Positions 43,938-54,559 of a stretch of DNA of 64,000 nucleotides are shown here, piece after piece. The position numbers were made by a program, and so were the translations under genes. The stretch is from Arachis hypogaea (taxonomy: Eukaryota; Streptophyta; Magnoliopsida; Fabales; Fabaceae). Position 1 is the stretch's first letter, and each line of letters starts with the position of its first letter. The stretch spans positions 75,912,024 to 75,976,023 of the forward strand of contig NC_092044.1 of assembly GCF_003086295.3 (NCBI RefSeq). Reading direction: 5' to 3'. Below the pieces are notes generated by a model. That model saw only the letters and a list, made by a program, of their open reading frames with translations. It was not told the origin of the DNA and did no database searches.

Positions 43938-46643
43938 TTAATTAAGTCTCAGTTTTGAGCATTCTTGCTCAAAATTACCTTTAAGATAATGCTTAACTCT
44001 CTGTCCATTAACAATGAACTTTTTGTTAGAGTCATTATCCTGAAGCTCTATGTATCCATATGGTGATACACTTGTAATTACATATGGACCTCTCCACCGG
44101 GATTTTAATTTCCCGGGGAATAATTTGAGCCTAGAATTAAATAGCAGAACCTTCTGCCCCGGCTCAAAGACTCTGGATGACAATTTCTTATCATGTCATC
44201 TTTTTGCTTTCTCCTTGTAAATTTTTGCATTCTCGAAAGCATTGAGTCTAAATTCCTCTAGCTCATTTAACTGGAGCAATCGTTTTTCTCCAGCTAACTT
44301 GGCATCAAGGTTTAGGAATCTGGTTGCCCAGTAGGCCTTGTGTTCCAGTTCCACTGGCAAGTGACATGCCTTTCCATACACAAGTTGGTATGGAGAGGTC
44401 CCTATAGGGGTCTTGAATGCTGTTCTGTATGCCCATAGAGCATCATCCAAGCTTCTTGCCCAATCCCTTCTACGGTTAATTACAGTCCGTTCCAGGATTC
44501 TTTTGAGTTCTCTATTTGAGACTTCAGCTTGCCCATTAGTTTGTGGGTGATATGGAGTGGCTACCCTGTGGCTAACTCCATAACGTACCAGAGCAGAGTA
44601 AAGCTGTTTATTGCAGAAATGAGTGCCCCCGTCACTGATTAATACTCTAGGGATACCAAATCTGCTGAAGATGTGTTTCTGGAGGAATTTTAACACTGTT
44701 TTAGTGTCATTAGTGGGTGTTGCAATAGCCTCCACCCATTTGGATACATAATCCACTGCCACCAGAATATAAGTGTTTGAGTATGATGGTGGGAAAGGTC
44801 CCATGAAGTCAATGCCCCATACATCAAACAACTCAATCTCCAAGATTCCTTGTTGAGGCATGGCATAACTGTGAGGTAGGTTGCCTGATCTTTGGCAACT
44901 GTCGCAATTAAGCACAAATGCTCGGGAATCTTTATAAAGAGTAGGCCAGTAGAAGCCACTTTGGAGGACTCTTGTGGCTGTTCGCTCACTTCCAAAATGT
45001 CCTCCATACTGTGATCCATGGCAGTGCCATAGAATCTTTTGCGCTTCTTCCTTAGGCACACATCTATGGATTACTCCGTCTGCACATCTCTTGAAGAGAT
45101 ATGGATCATCCCAAAGATAGTACTTTGCATCTGTGATCAATTTCTTTGATTGCAGCCTACTGTACTCTTTGGGTATGAATCTCACTGCCTTATAGTTTGC
45201 AATGTCTGCAAACCATGGTACTTCCTGGATGGCAAAGAGTTGCTCATCCGGAAAAGTTTCAGAGATCTCAGTGAGAGGGAGGGACGCCCCTTCTACTGGT
45301 TCTATTCGGGACAGGTGATCTGCTACTTGATTCTCTGTCCCTTTTCTGTCTCTTATTTCTATATCAAACTCTTGCAGAAGCAACACCCATCTGATGAGTC
45401 TGGGTTTTGAATCCTGCTTTGTGAGTAGATATTTAAGAGCAGCATGATCAGTGTACACAATCACTTTTGATCCTACTAAATAGGATCTGAATTTGTTAAT
45501 GGCGTAAACCACTGCAAGTAGCTCTTTTTCTGTGGTTGTGTAATTCTTTTGTGCATCATTTAGAACACAGCTGGCATAGTAAATGACGTGCAGAAGCTTG
45601 TCATGCCTTTGTCCCAACACTGCACCAATGGCATGGTCACTGGCATCACACATCAATTCAAATGGTAATGTTCAGTCTGGTGCAGAGATGATTGGTGCTG
45701 TAACCAATTTAGCTTTCAGAGTCTCAAATGCCCGCAGACACTCTTTATGAAAGATAAATGGCGTGTCAGCAGCTAGCAGGTTGCTCAGAGGTTTGGCGAT
45801 TTTTGAAAAATCCTTTATAAACCTCCTATAGAATCATGCATGCCCCAGAAAGCTTCTGATTTCCTTAACATTGGCAGGTGGTGGTAATTTTTCAATTACC
45901 TCTACCTTAGCTTGATCCACCTCTATCCCCTTGTTCGAGATTTTGTGCCCAAGGACAATTCCTTCAGTCACCATAAAGTGACACTTTTCCCAGTTTAAAA
46001 CCAGGTTAGTCTCTTGGCATCTTTTCAGAACAAGTGCTAAATGGTTAAGGCAGGAGCTGAATGAGTCTCCAAATACTGAAAAGTCATCCATGAAGACTTC
46101 CAGGAATTTTTCCACCATATCAGAGAAAATTGAGAGCATGCACCTCTGAAAAGTTGCAGGTACATTGCACAGGCCAAATGGCATCCTTCTGTATGCAAAT
46201 ACTCCAGATGGGCAGGTGAATGCCGTTTTCTCCTGATCCTGGGGATCTACTGCAATTTGATTATAACCTGAATATCCATCCAGGAAGCAGTAGTATTCAT
46301 GACCTGCTAGTCTTTCTAGCATTTGGTCTATGAATGGTAAAGGAAAATGATCCTTTCTGGTGGCTGTATTGAGCCTTCTATAATCAATACACATACGCCA
46401 CCCTGTAACTGTTCTTGTAGGAACTAGTTCATTTTTTTCATTATGAACCACTGTCATGCCTCCCTTCTTAGGGACGACTTGGACAGGGCTCACCCAGGGG
46501 CTGTCAGAAATAGGATAAATAATCCCAGCCTCTAGTAATTTAGTGACCTCCTTCTGCACAACTTCCTTCATGGCTGGGTTCAGCCGCCTTTGTGGTTGAA
46601 CCACTGGCTTGGCGTCACCTTCCAAGAGATCTTGTGCATGCAT
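43938..46643 (-). pseudogene. pol: Decayed pol of E, copy 1
   Basis: RT is open from 46643 (MHAQDLLEGD) through VPKKGG, CIDYRRLN, MPFGLCNVPATF and FMDDFSVFG to a TGA at 45834, inside the GHA-FYRRF segment. A second TGA near 45680 precedes RNase H. RNase H and integrase are then open from 45656 to 44196: [30 protein letters not shown], the HHCC region near 45020-44870, and the integrase triad D (44808-44810), D (44631-44633), E (44523-44525), with a D-E spacing of 35. A third TGA at about 44194 splits off the C-terminal domain (to 43938, GQRVKHYL). All three stops are shared with copy 2. RT is out of frame with gag-PR. Confidence 0.93.
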
Positions 46644-46667
46644 CTGGCTGGGCTAATGCCCTTGAGG

Positions 46668-48956
46668 TCACTGATGGACCACCCAAGAGCTGTCTTGTGT
46701 GTCCTTAGCACTTGAATTAGTGCTTCCTCTTCTTGTGGCTCTAAGGTAGAGCTTATGATTACAGGAAAAGGTATCACCTTCTCCCAGGAATGCATATTTT
46801 AGGGATGGTGGTAATGGTTTGAGCTCGGGTTTAGGAGGTTTCTCCTCTTCCTGAGGGATTTTCAGAGGTTCTACTATTCTCTCTGATTCCTCTAGGTCAG
46901 GCTGAACATCTTTAAAGATGTCCTCTAGCTCTGATTCGAGACTCTCAGCCATATTGACCTCTCTTACCAGAGAGTCAATAATATCAACACTCATGCAGTC
47001 ATTTGGGGTGTCTGGATGTTGCATGGCTTTGACAACATTCAACTTGAACTCCTCCTCATTGACTCTCAAGGTTACTTCCCCTTTTTGGACGTCAATGAGG
47101 GTTCGTCCAGTTGCTAGGAAAGGTCTTCCTAGAATGAGAGTTGCACTCTTGTGCTCCTCCATTTCTAGCACCACAAAGTCAGTAGGAAAGGCAAATGGCC
47201 CAACCTTGACAATCATGTCTTCAAGCACGCCTGATGGGTATTTAATGGAGCCATCAGCAAGTTGAAGACATATCCTGGTTGGTTTGATTTCTTCAGTTAA
47301 ACCAAGCTTTCTGATAGTAGATGCAGGTATTAGGTTGATACTTACCCAAAGATCACATAAAGCTTGCTTGGTGCAAGTGCCCTCTAATGTGCATGGTATC
47401 ATAAAGCTCCTAGGATCTTTAAGCTTCTCAGGTAAGCTTTTCAGAATGACTGCACTGCATTCTTCAGTGAGGTAAACTTTTTCAGTTTCCCTCCAATCCT
47501 TCTTATGACTTAAGATCTCTTTCATGAACTTAGCATAAGATGGTATTTGCTCAAGTGCTTCTGCAAACGGAATCTTTATTTCAAGAGTCCTGAGATAGTC
47601 TGCAAAGCGGGCAAATTGCTTATCCTGTTCCGCTTGGCGGAGTTTTTGAGGATAAGGCATTTTGGCTTTGTATTCCTCAACCTTAGTTGTTGCAGGTTTA
47701 TTACCTACAGAAGTGGGTTGGGAAGCCTTTTTAGAAGGGTTGTCATTAGCACTTGTATGTGACTGATCCCCCACTGGCATTTGAATGCCAGGGGTGGAAG
47801 CTGGAGTGGCGTTAGACGCCACCTCCTTGTTTGTTACTGGCGTTTGAACGCTAGAACCATGTTCCCTTTGGGCGTTCAACGCCGGATTCATGCTTGTTTC
47901 TGGCGTTGAACGACAGGAATGAGCATGGTCTGGGTGTTCAGCGCCAGCATTATTCCTCTCTGGGCTCTGATTGTCCTCAGAGGGATTTTGAGTAGACATC
48001 TGTTCATTTCTTGGCTTCCTGCTGCTTTGAAGTGAGGTATTTAATGTTTTCCCACTTCTTAATTGAATTTCTTGGCATTCTTCTGCTATTTGTTTTGACA
48101 GTTGCTTTTCTGTCTGCTTTAATTGCACTTCCATATTCCTGTTAGCCATTCTTGTTTCCTGTAATATTTCCTTGAATTCGGCTAGCTGCTGAGTTAGAAA
48201 GTCTAATTGCTGATTGAATTCATTGGCCTGATCTACAGGACTGAGTTCATCAGTTACTGTTTTAGCTTCTTCTTTTATGGAAGATTCACCGCTTAGGTAC
48301 AGATGTTGATTTCTGGCAACTGTATCAATAAGCTCTTGAGCTTCTTCAATTGTTTTTCTCATATGTATAGATCCACCAGCTGAGTGGTCTAGAGAAATCT
48401 GAGCTTTTTCTGTAAGCCCGTAGTAGAAGATGTCTAGTTGCACCCACTCTGAAAACATTTCAGAGGGGCATTTTCTTAGCATCTCTCTGTATCTCTCCCA
48501 GGCATCAAAAAGGGATTCATTATCTCCTTGTTTGAAGCCTTGGATGCTTAGCCTTAGCTGTGTCATCCGTTTTGGAGGGAAATAGTGATTCAAGAATTTT
48601 TCTGACAACTGTTTCCATGTTTTTATGCTGTTCTTAGGCTGGTTATTTAACCACCTCTTAGCTTGATCTTTTACAGCAAATGGAAACAGTAATAATCTGT
48701 AGACATCCTGATCCACTTCTTTATCATGTACTGTGTCAGCAATTTGTAAAAATTGTGCCAGAAACTCTGTAGGTTCTTCATGTGGAAAACCGAAATACTG
48801 GCAGTTTTGCTGCACCATGATAATGAGCTGAGGATTCAACTCAAAGCTACTAACTCCAATGGAGGGTATACAGATACTACTCCCATATGAAGTAGTAGTG
48901 GGGTTAGCATATGACCCCAGAGTCCTCCTGGACTGATCATTCCCACTTAATTCCAT
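46668..48956 (-). pseudogene. gag: gag-protease of E, copy 1 (frameshifted, altered PR site)
   Basis: ATG at 48956 starts MELSGNDQSRRTLGSY. The gag core (FLAQFLQIADTVHDK, LLLFPFAVKDQAKRWL, FLNHYFPPKRMTQ, WVQLDIFYYGLTEKAQ) covers residues 60-215. A coiled-coil region at 235-300 and a Ser/Asn/Pro-rich linker (300-420) follow, the latter containing palindromic DNA words. The protease site reads CDLWVSINLIP, where copy 2 has CDLGVSINLIP, so the active-site Gly is Trp here. One extra A at 46766-46769 shifts the frame after GEGDTF, giving an aberrant 28-residue end. No zinc knuckle. It would supply capsid and protease if intact. Confidence 0.92.
47775..47947. repeat. Palindromic words inside gag coding, copy 1
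   Basis: Six words of the GGCRTTNRAYGCC type occur within about 170 bp of the gag linker, two worn compared with copy 2. Confidence 0.85.
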
Positions 48957-49900
48957 GATGGAATAAAAGAGATGATATGTATGTTGATATTATTTATTTT
49001 ATAAAAATTAATTTTTTATAAAATAGAATAAAAACGAAACAAATAAAGGAAATTGAAAATATTTTGAAATTGAAATCTGAATTTCTATATAAAATTTTCG
49101 AAAAATGTAGTTCAAAATTAGTTAGAAAGTATATATTTTTTTTTGAATTTTAAATTTTATGATGAAAGAGAAAAATATGCAAAAGACACAAGATTTAAAA
49201 TTTTTAGATCCAATGTTCCTTATTTTCGAAAATTTTGGAGGGAAAACACCAAGGAACACCAAACTTAGAAATTTTAAGATCAAAGCACAAGAAAGACTCA
49301 AGAACACTTTGAAAATTCACAAGAACACCAAGAACAAAAGGAAGAACACCAAACTTAAAATTTTTAGAAAACCAAAACAAATTTTCGAAAATTAAAGAAA
49401 ACTTAACAAGAAAACACCAAACTTAGAGTTTGGCACAAGATTCAATCAAAGAAAAATTTATTTTTTTTTTTTGAAAAAGATTCCAAAGGGGATACCCAAT
49501 TATCAAGAACAACTACTAAAGCTCCAGGCAATTGGGCAGCAACTTCAGTGTTGATTTTAAAGATGTATTATTTTTATGGATAAAATAAATTTTTGAAAGC
49601 TAATGTTTTGAAAAAGCACAAGAAAAAACAAGAAAAGACACAGAACAAGAAAAATTAAAGATCAAGGAAGAACAAAGACACTAATACGAAAATTTTAGAG
49701 AAAAAATATAAAAGATGCAATTGACACCAAACTTAGAACAAGACACTAGACTTACGAAAAATTAACAATTAATAAAGAAAAATAATAATTTTGTTTGAAA
49801 AGAAATTTTTGAAAAGAAACTATCCTATCAGGATTTGATGACTCTATGACAATAAAAATAAATTATTCCTAATCTAAGAAATAAAATATGCCTTCAACAA
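48957..49900 (-). other. Leader of E, copy 1
   Basis: AT-rich and noncoding between PBS and gag. ACACCAAACTTA words occur at about 49255, 49345, 49415 and 49725. Confidence 0.7.
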
Positions 49901-49918
49901 TCCCCGGCAACGGCGCCA
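49901..49918 (-). other. Primer binding site, copy 1 (tRNA-Asp)
   Basis: TCCCCGGCAACGGCGCCA on plus, 6 bp from LTR2. Confidence 0.95.
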
Positions 49919-49924
49919 AAAACT

Positions 49925-51449
49925 TAGTGCACGAATTTGTAATCCGCACAACTAACCAGCAAGTGCACTAGGTCGTCCAAGTAATACCTTACGTGAGTAA
50001 GGGTCGATCCCACGGAGATTATTGATCTGAAGCAATCTATGTTTATTTTATTAATCCTAGTCAGGATGCCAATAAGATTAATTGGATTTAATGATAAGAA
50101 GTCAAAGTGTTTGGAATAAGGAAATTGTTACTTTATTAATGGAGAACATGTTGGGGTTTTGGAGATGCTTTGTCCTCTGAATCTCAACTTTTCCTTGAAA
50201 TCCTTTTCCCACACGCAAGGTCCCTTCCATGGCAAGCTCTATGTAGGGTGTCACCGTTGTCAATGGCTACTTCCCATCCTCTCAGTGAAAACGTTCCTAT
50301 GCTCTGTCACAGCACGGCTAATCATCTGTCGGTTCTCAATCAGGTTGGAATAGAATCCATTGATTCTTTTGCGTCTGTCACTAACGCCCAGCCTTCAGGA
50401 GTTTGAAGCTCGTCACAGTCATTCAATCCCAGAATCCTACTCGGAATACCATAGACAAGGTTTAGACTTTCCGGATTCTCATGAATGCCGCCATCAATCC
50501 GGCTTATACCACGAAGATTCTGATTAAGGAATCTAAGAGATACTCATTCAATCTGATGTAGAACGGAGGTGGTTGTCAGGCACACGTTCATGGATTGAGG
50601 AAGGTGATGAGTGTCACGGATCATCACCTTCTTCATAATTAAGCGCGAATGAACATCTTAGATAAGAACAAGCGTGTTTGAATGGAAAACAAAAGTAATT
50701 ATATTAATTCATCGAGACGCTGCAGAGCTCCTCACCCCCAACAATGGAGTTTAGAGACTCATGCCGTCAAAAAGTATGTAATTCAGATCTGAAAATGTCA
50801 TAAGATACAAGATAAGTCTCTAAAAGTTGTTTAAATAGTAAACTAGTAACCTAGGTTTACAGAATATGAGTAAACTAAGATAACTGGTGCAGAAATCCAC
50901 TTCTGGGGCCCACTTGGTGTGTGCTGGGGCTGAGACTAAAGCTATCCACGAGTTGAGGCCTTTCTTGGAGTTGAACTCCAAGTTATAACGTGTTTTGGGC
51001 GTTCAACTCCGGATCATGATGTTTTTCTGGCGTTTAACTCCAGACAGCAGCATGTACTTGGCGTTCAACGCCAAGTTACGTCGTCTATCTTCGCGCAAAG
51101 TATGAACTATTATATATTGCTGGAAAGCCCTGGATGTCTAATTTCCAACGCCGTTGAGAGCGCGCCAATTGGACTCCTGTAGCTCCAAAAAATCCATTTC
51201 AAGTGCAGGGAGGTCAGGATCCAACAGCATCAGCAGTCCTTTTTCAGCCTAACTCAGATTTTTGCTCAGCTCCCTCAATTTCAGCCAGAAAATACCTGAA
51301 ATCATAGAAAAACACACAAACTCATAGTAAAGTCTAGAAATATGATTTTTGCCTAAAAACTAATAATATTCTACTAAAAATTAATTAAAACATACTAAAA
51401 AATCTACATGAAATTATCCCCAAAAAGCGTATAAAATATCCGCTCATCA
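49925..51449 (-). repeat. LTR2 of the E array (shared middle LTR)
   Basis: 1525 bp, serving as 5' LTR of copy 1 and 3' LTR of copy 2. By eye it differs from LTR1 at 7 sites, 5 of them in the first 110 bp. Its start is TAGTGC instead of TGGTGC. It has no flanking duplication of its own. Confidence 0.95.
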
Positions 51450-52544
51450 CAACACCAAACTTAAACTGTTGCTTGTCCTCAAGCAACTAGATAAATAAAA
51501 TAGGTTTTAACAGAAATTAAGAAGTAATAATATTTTAGAGTTTTAAATGAAGCTCAGATTCTTATTAGATGAGCGGGGCTTGTAGCTTTTTGTTTCTGAA
51601 CAGTTTTGGCATCTCCCTTTATCCTTTGAATTTCAGAATGATTGGCATCCATAGGAACTCAGAATTTAGATAGTATTATTGATTCTCCTAGTGTAGTATG
51701 TTGATTCTTGAACACAGGTATTTTATGAGTCTTGGCCGTGGCCCTAAGCACTTTGTTTTCCAGTATTACCACCAGATACATAAATGCCACAGACACATGA
51801 CTAGGTGAACCTTTTCAGATTGTGACTCAGCTTTGCTAGAGTCCCCAGTCAGAGGTGTCCAGAGCTCTTGAGCACACTCTTTTTGCCTTGGATCACGATT
51901 TTAACCACTCAGTCTCAAGTTTGTAACTTGGACCTGCATGCCACAAGCACATGGTTAGGGACAGCTTGGTTTAGCCGCTTAGGCCTGGAACTATTTCCTT
52001 AGGCCCTCCTATCCACTGATGCTCAAAGCCTTGGATCCTTTTCACCCTTGCCTTTTGGTTTTAAGGGTTGTTTGGCTTTTATTCCTTTTGATTCAAAATT
52101 TTTTTTGACTGCTTTCTCTTGCTTCAAGAATCAATGCTCATGATTTTTCAGATCATCAATAATATTTTTCATGTTCCTCATTCTTTTAGGAGCCAATATT
52201 CATCAAATTCAAAGTACAAGTTATGCACTGTTCAAGCATTCATTCAGAGAACAAAAAGTATTGCCACCACTCATAGTTAATTATAATTTTTATTATTAAG
52301 AACTCAAAAAATATAGATTACTTCTTTATTCTAAAAAAAATCTACTATTTTATTCATGCCTGATGATGATGAGAAAAATAAATTATAGCTTAATTGGAAA
52401 TAAAATCAAAATAGATATACTAATTACTACTACTACAACCACTATATATCTCATAAGGTAAATTTCCATAATAACACTATCACAGAGTTAAAGCAAAAAG
52501 AATTGGAACTCAACCACCTGTTGTTTTGAGGAGTAGATGTTCCT
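51450..52544 (-). other. PPT, hairpin and 3' noncoding region, copy 2
   Basis: As copy 1; the hairpin is at 51468-51487. Confidence 0.72.
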
Positions 52545-53639
52545 CTAATCTGTGGGGTGTTTCTCAAGGATTAATTTTTGGCGCTTCAGCTCCCTTAGAT
52601 CACGCCCTTGCTCTTCCTGTTCCTTAAGCAGTTTGCAAAGCATGCTACTTTGATTGTTCTGTTCTTCCTTTATTTGGTCCATAGCTTCTTGCAATTTGGA
52701 AATAGAAGCCTCAAGATGTCCCCAATATTCGAATTGAGGAAGTTCTGGGAGGGCTTCCTGTGCTCTCCTCTTGGCTGAATCATCTTGTTGCTGTTGTCTG
52801 ACCATTGATATTCCAGTGATTGGCCTCTCAACTGGGATATACTCTGTTATTCCCATCTTCACTCCGGCATCTTTGCAGAGCATAGAAATTAAGCTTGGAT
52901 AGGCCAATCTGGCGTCCTTGGAATTCCTGTTTGCTATTTTGTATAGCTCACATGAGATCAGTTGATGGACTTCTACTTCTTTTCCCAACATGATGCAGTG
53001 AATCATTACTGCTCTTATAACAGTAACTTCAGAACGGTTGCTGGTGGGCAATATGGAACACCCTATGAAATCTAGCCAACCTCTGGCTACTGGTTTTAGA
53101 TCTTCTCTTTTGAGTTGATTTGGGATGCCAGTCGTGCTGGTGGTCTACCTGGCTTCAGGGATGCATATATCCTCTAAAATCTTGTCCAGACCTTTATTTA
53201 CCCTCATCATTCTCCTATTAAAGGAGTCTGGGTCATCTTTCAGTTGAGGAAGCTTAAATATCTCCCTGATCTTGTCAGGATGGGTATGAACAATCTTCCC
53301 TCTGACTAAGGTCCGATAGTCATAGAGAGCAGCTCCAATTATTCTTTGCCTGTCTGTCTGCCATAGATTAGCATAGAACTCCTGAACCATGTTCCTTCCC
53401 ACTTTTGTTTCAGGATTGGCCAGAATTTCCTAGTTCCTGTTTCGAATTTGCTCTTGGATCTCCGGATATTCATCTTCTTTCAGATCAAATTTGACTTCCG
53501 GGATCACTGATCTGTGACTCATTATCTTGTAGTAATGGTCTGAATGTTCTTTAGTTAAGAACTTCCCTTGATTCCAAAGTGGTTTTGGAGTGTTCTCTTT
53601 CTTGCCTCTTGGGGTGGGTTATTTTCCTTTAGGAGCCAT
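52545..53639 (-). pseudogene. ORF3 of E, copy 2 (three stops)
   Basis: This is the counterpart of 41924-43018, with the same two TAG codons and an additional private TAA at codon 7 (CAA to TAA, in GGGTTATTTTCC on plus at about 53620). The remaining sequence differs at only a few residues. The shared stops mean ORF3 was already broken before the duplication. Confidence 0.82.
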
Positions 53640-54167
53640 GATCTTAATGAGTATGTTTTTGTGATCACGGATAAACACACCAAACTTAGAGCTTTGCTTG
53701 TCCTCAAGCAAAAGAGAAGAAAGAAGAGGGATAGGAGGAGAGCAAGTGTGGCATGGTGATGATGAGAGGGGCGCCGAAGTCAATATATAGGGAGGGGGGT
53801 GGGAAATTTTCGAAAAAAAAAAAAAAAAAGATAAGGTAGAAGATATGATTTGTACAAGATAGATATGATAAGAAAAAGATATAGTTTAAAAAGAGAAAGA
53901 TCTGAATTTTTAATTTTGAAAAAGATTTTTTTTTAAAAAAAGATAATTGAGTTTTGAAAACAAACTTAAAAGAGTTGAATTGGATTGGAAAACAATTTGT
54001 CTTTATGGATTAAGATATATTTGAAATTTTTGAAACATGGATTTTTAGAAATCAGGATTTTTAGAAGATGACAATTTGAAACATGTTTATGTAAGAAATC
54101 ATGAATTGAAATATAAAAATTTAGAAAAATTATAAAGAAAAACGAATTTTTACCTCCTCCCACCATC

Positions 54168-54370
54168 CTGGCGTTAAACGCCCAAACGATGCATGTTTTG
54201 GGCATTTAACGCCCAAATGCTGCTTCTCCTGGGCGTTCAACGCCTAGCTGATGCTTCTTTCTGGCGTTGAACGCCCAGATGGCTACCCTTACTGGCGTTG
54301 AACGCCCAGTGGGTGCTTCTTTTGGGCGTTCAACGCCCAAAATGTTTCTTACTGGCTTTTTTCACGCCAG
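54168..54370. repeat. Palindrome array in the post-pol spacer, copy 2
   Basis: Seven GGCGTTNAACGCC-type words. The first has an intact ACGCCC arm where copy 1 has ACGTCC, and two others are worn here instead. Confidence 0.9.
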
Positions 54371-54559
54371 TGAGCTTCCAAATTCCCCTGTAACTCTGTG
54401 AATTCAATCAATTACTATTTCACCTTTTGAAGATACTCTGGCATCTACCTGTAAAACTTAATCAATTAGAAAAGACAAATAAAATTAAATTTTGTGAATG
54501 GCTGGGTTGCCTCCCAGCAAGCGCTTCTTTAATGTCATTAGCTGGACTATTGCTGAGCT

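Noticed and set aside
46918..47762. Plus-strand Ser-rich frames opposite gag-PR of E
   Set aside because: Antisense shadows; duplicated in copy 2 only because the DNA is duplicated.
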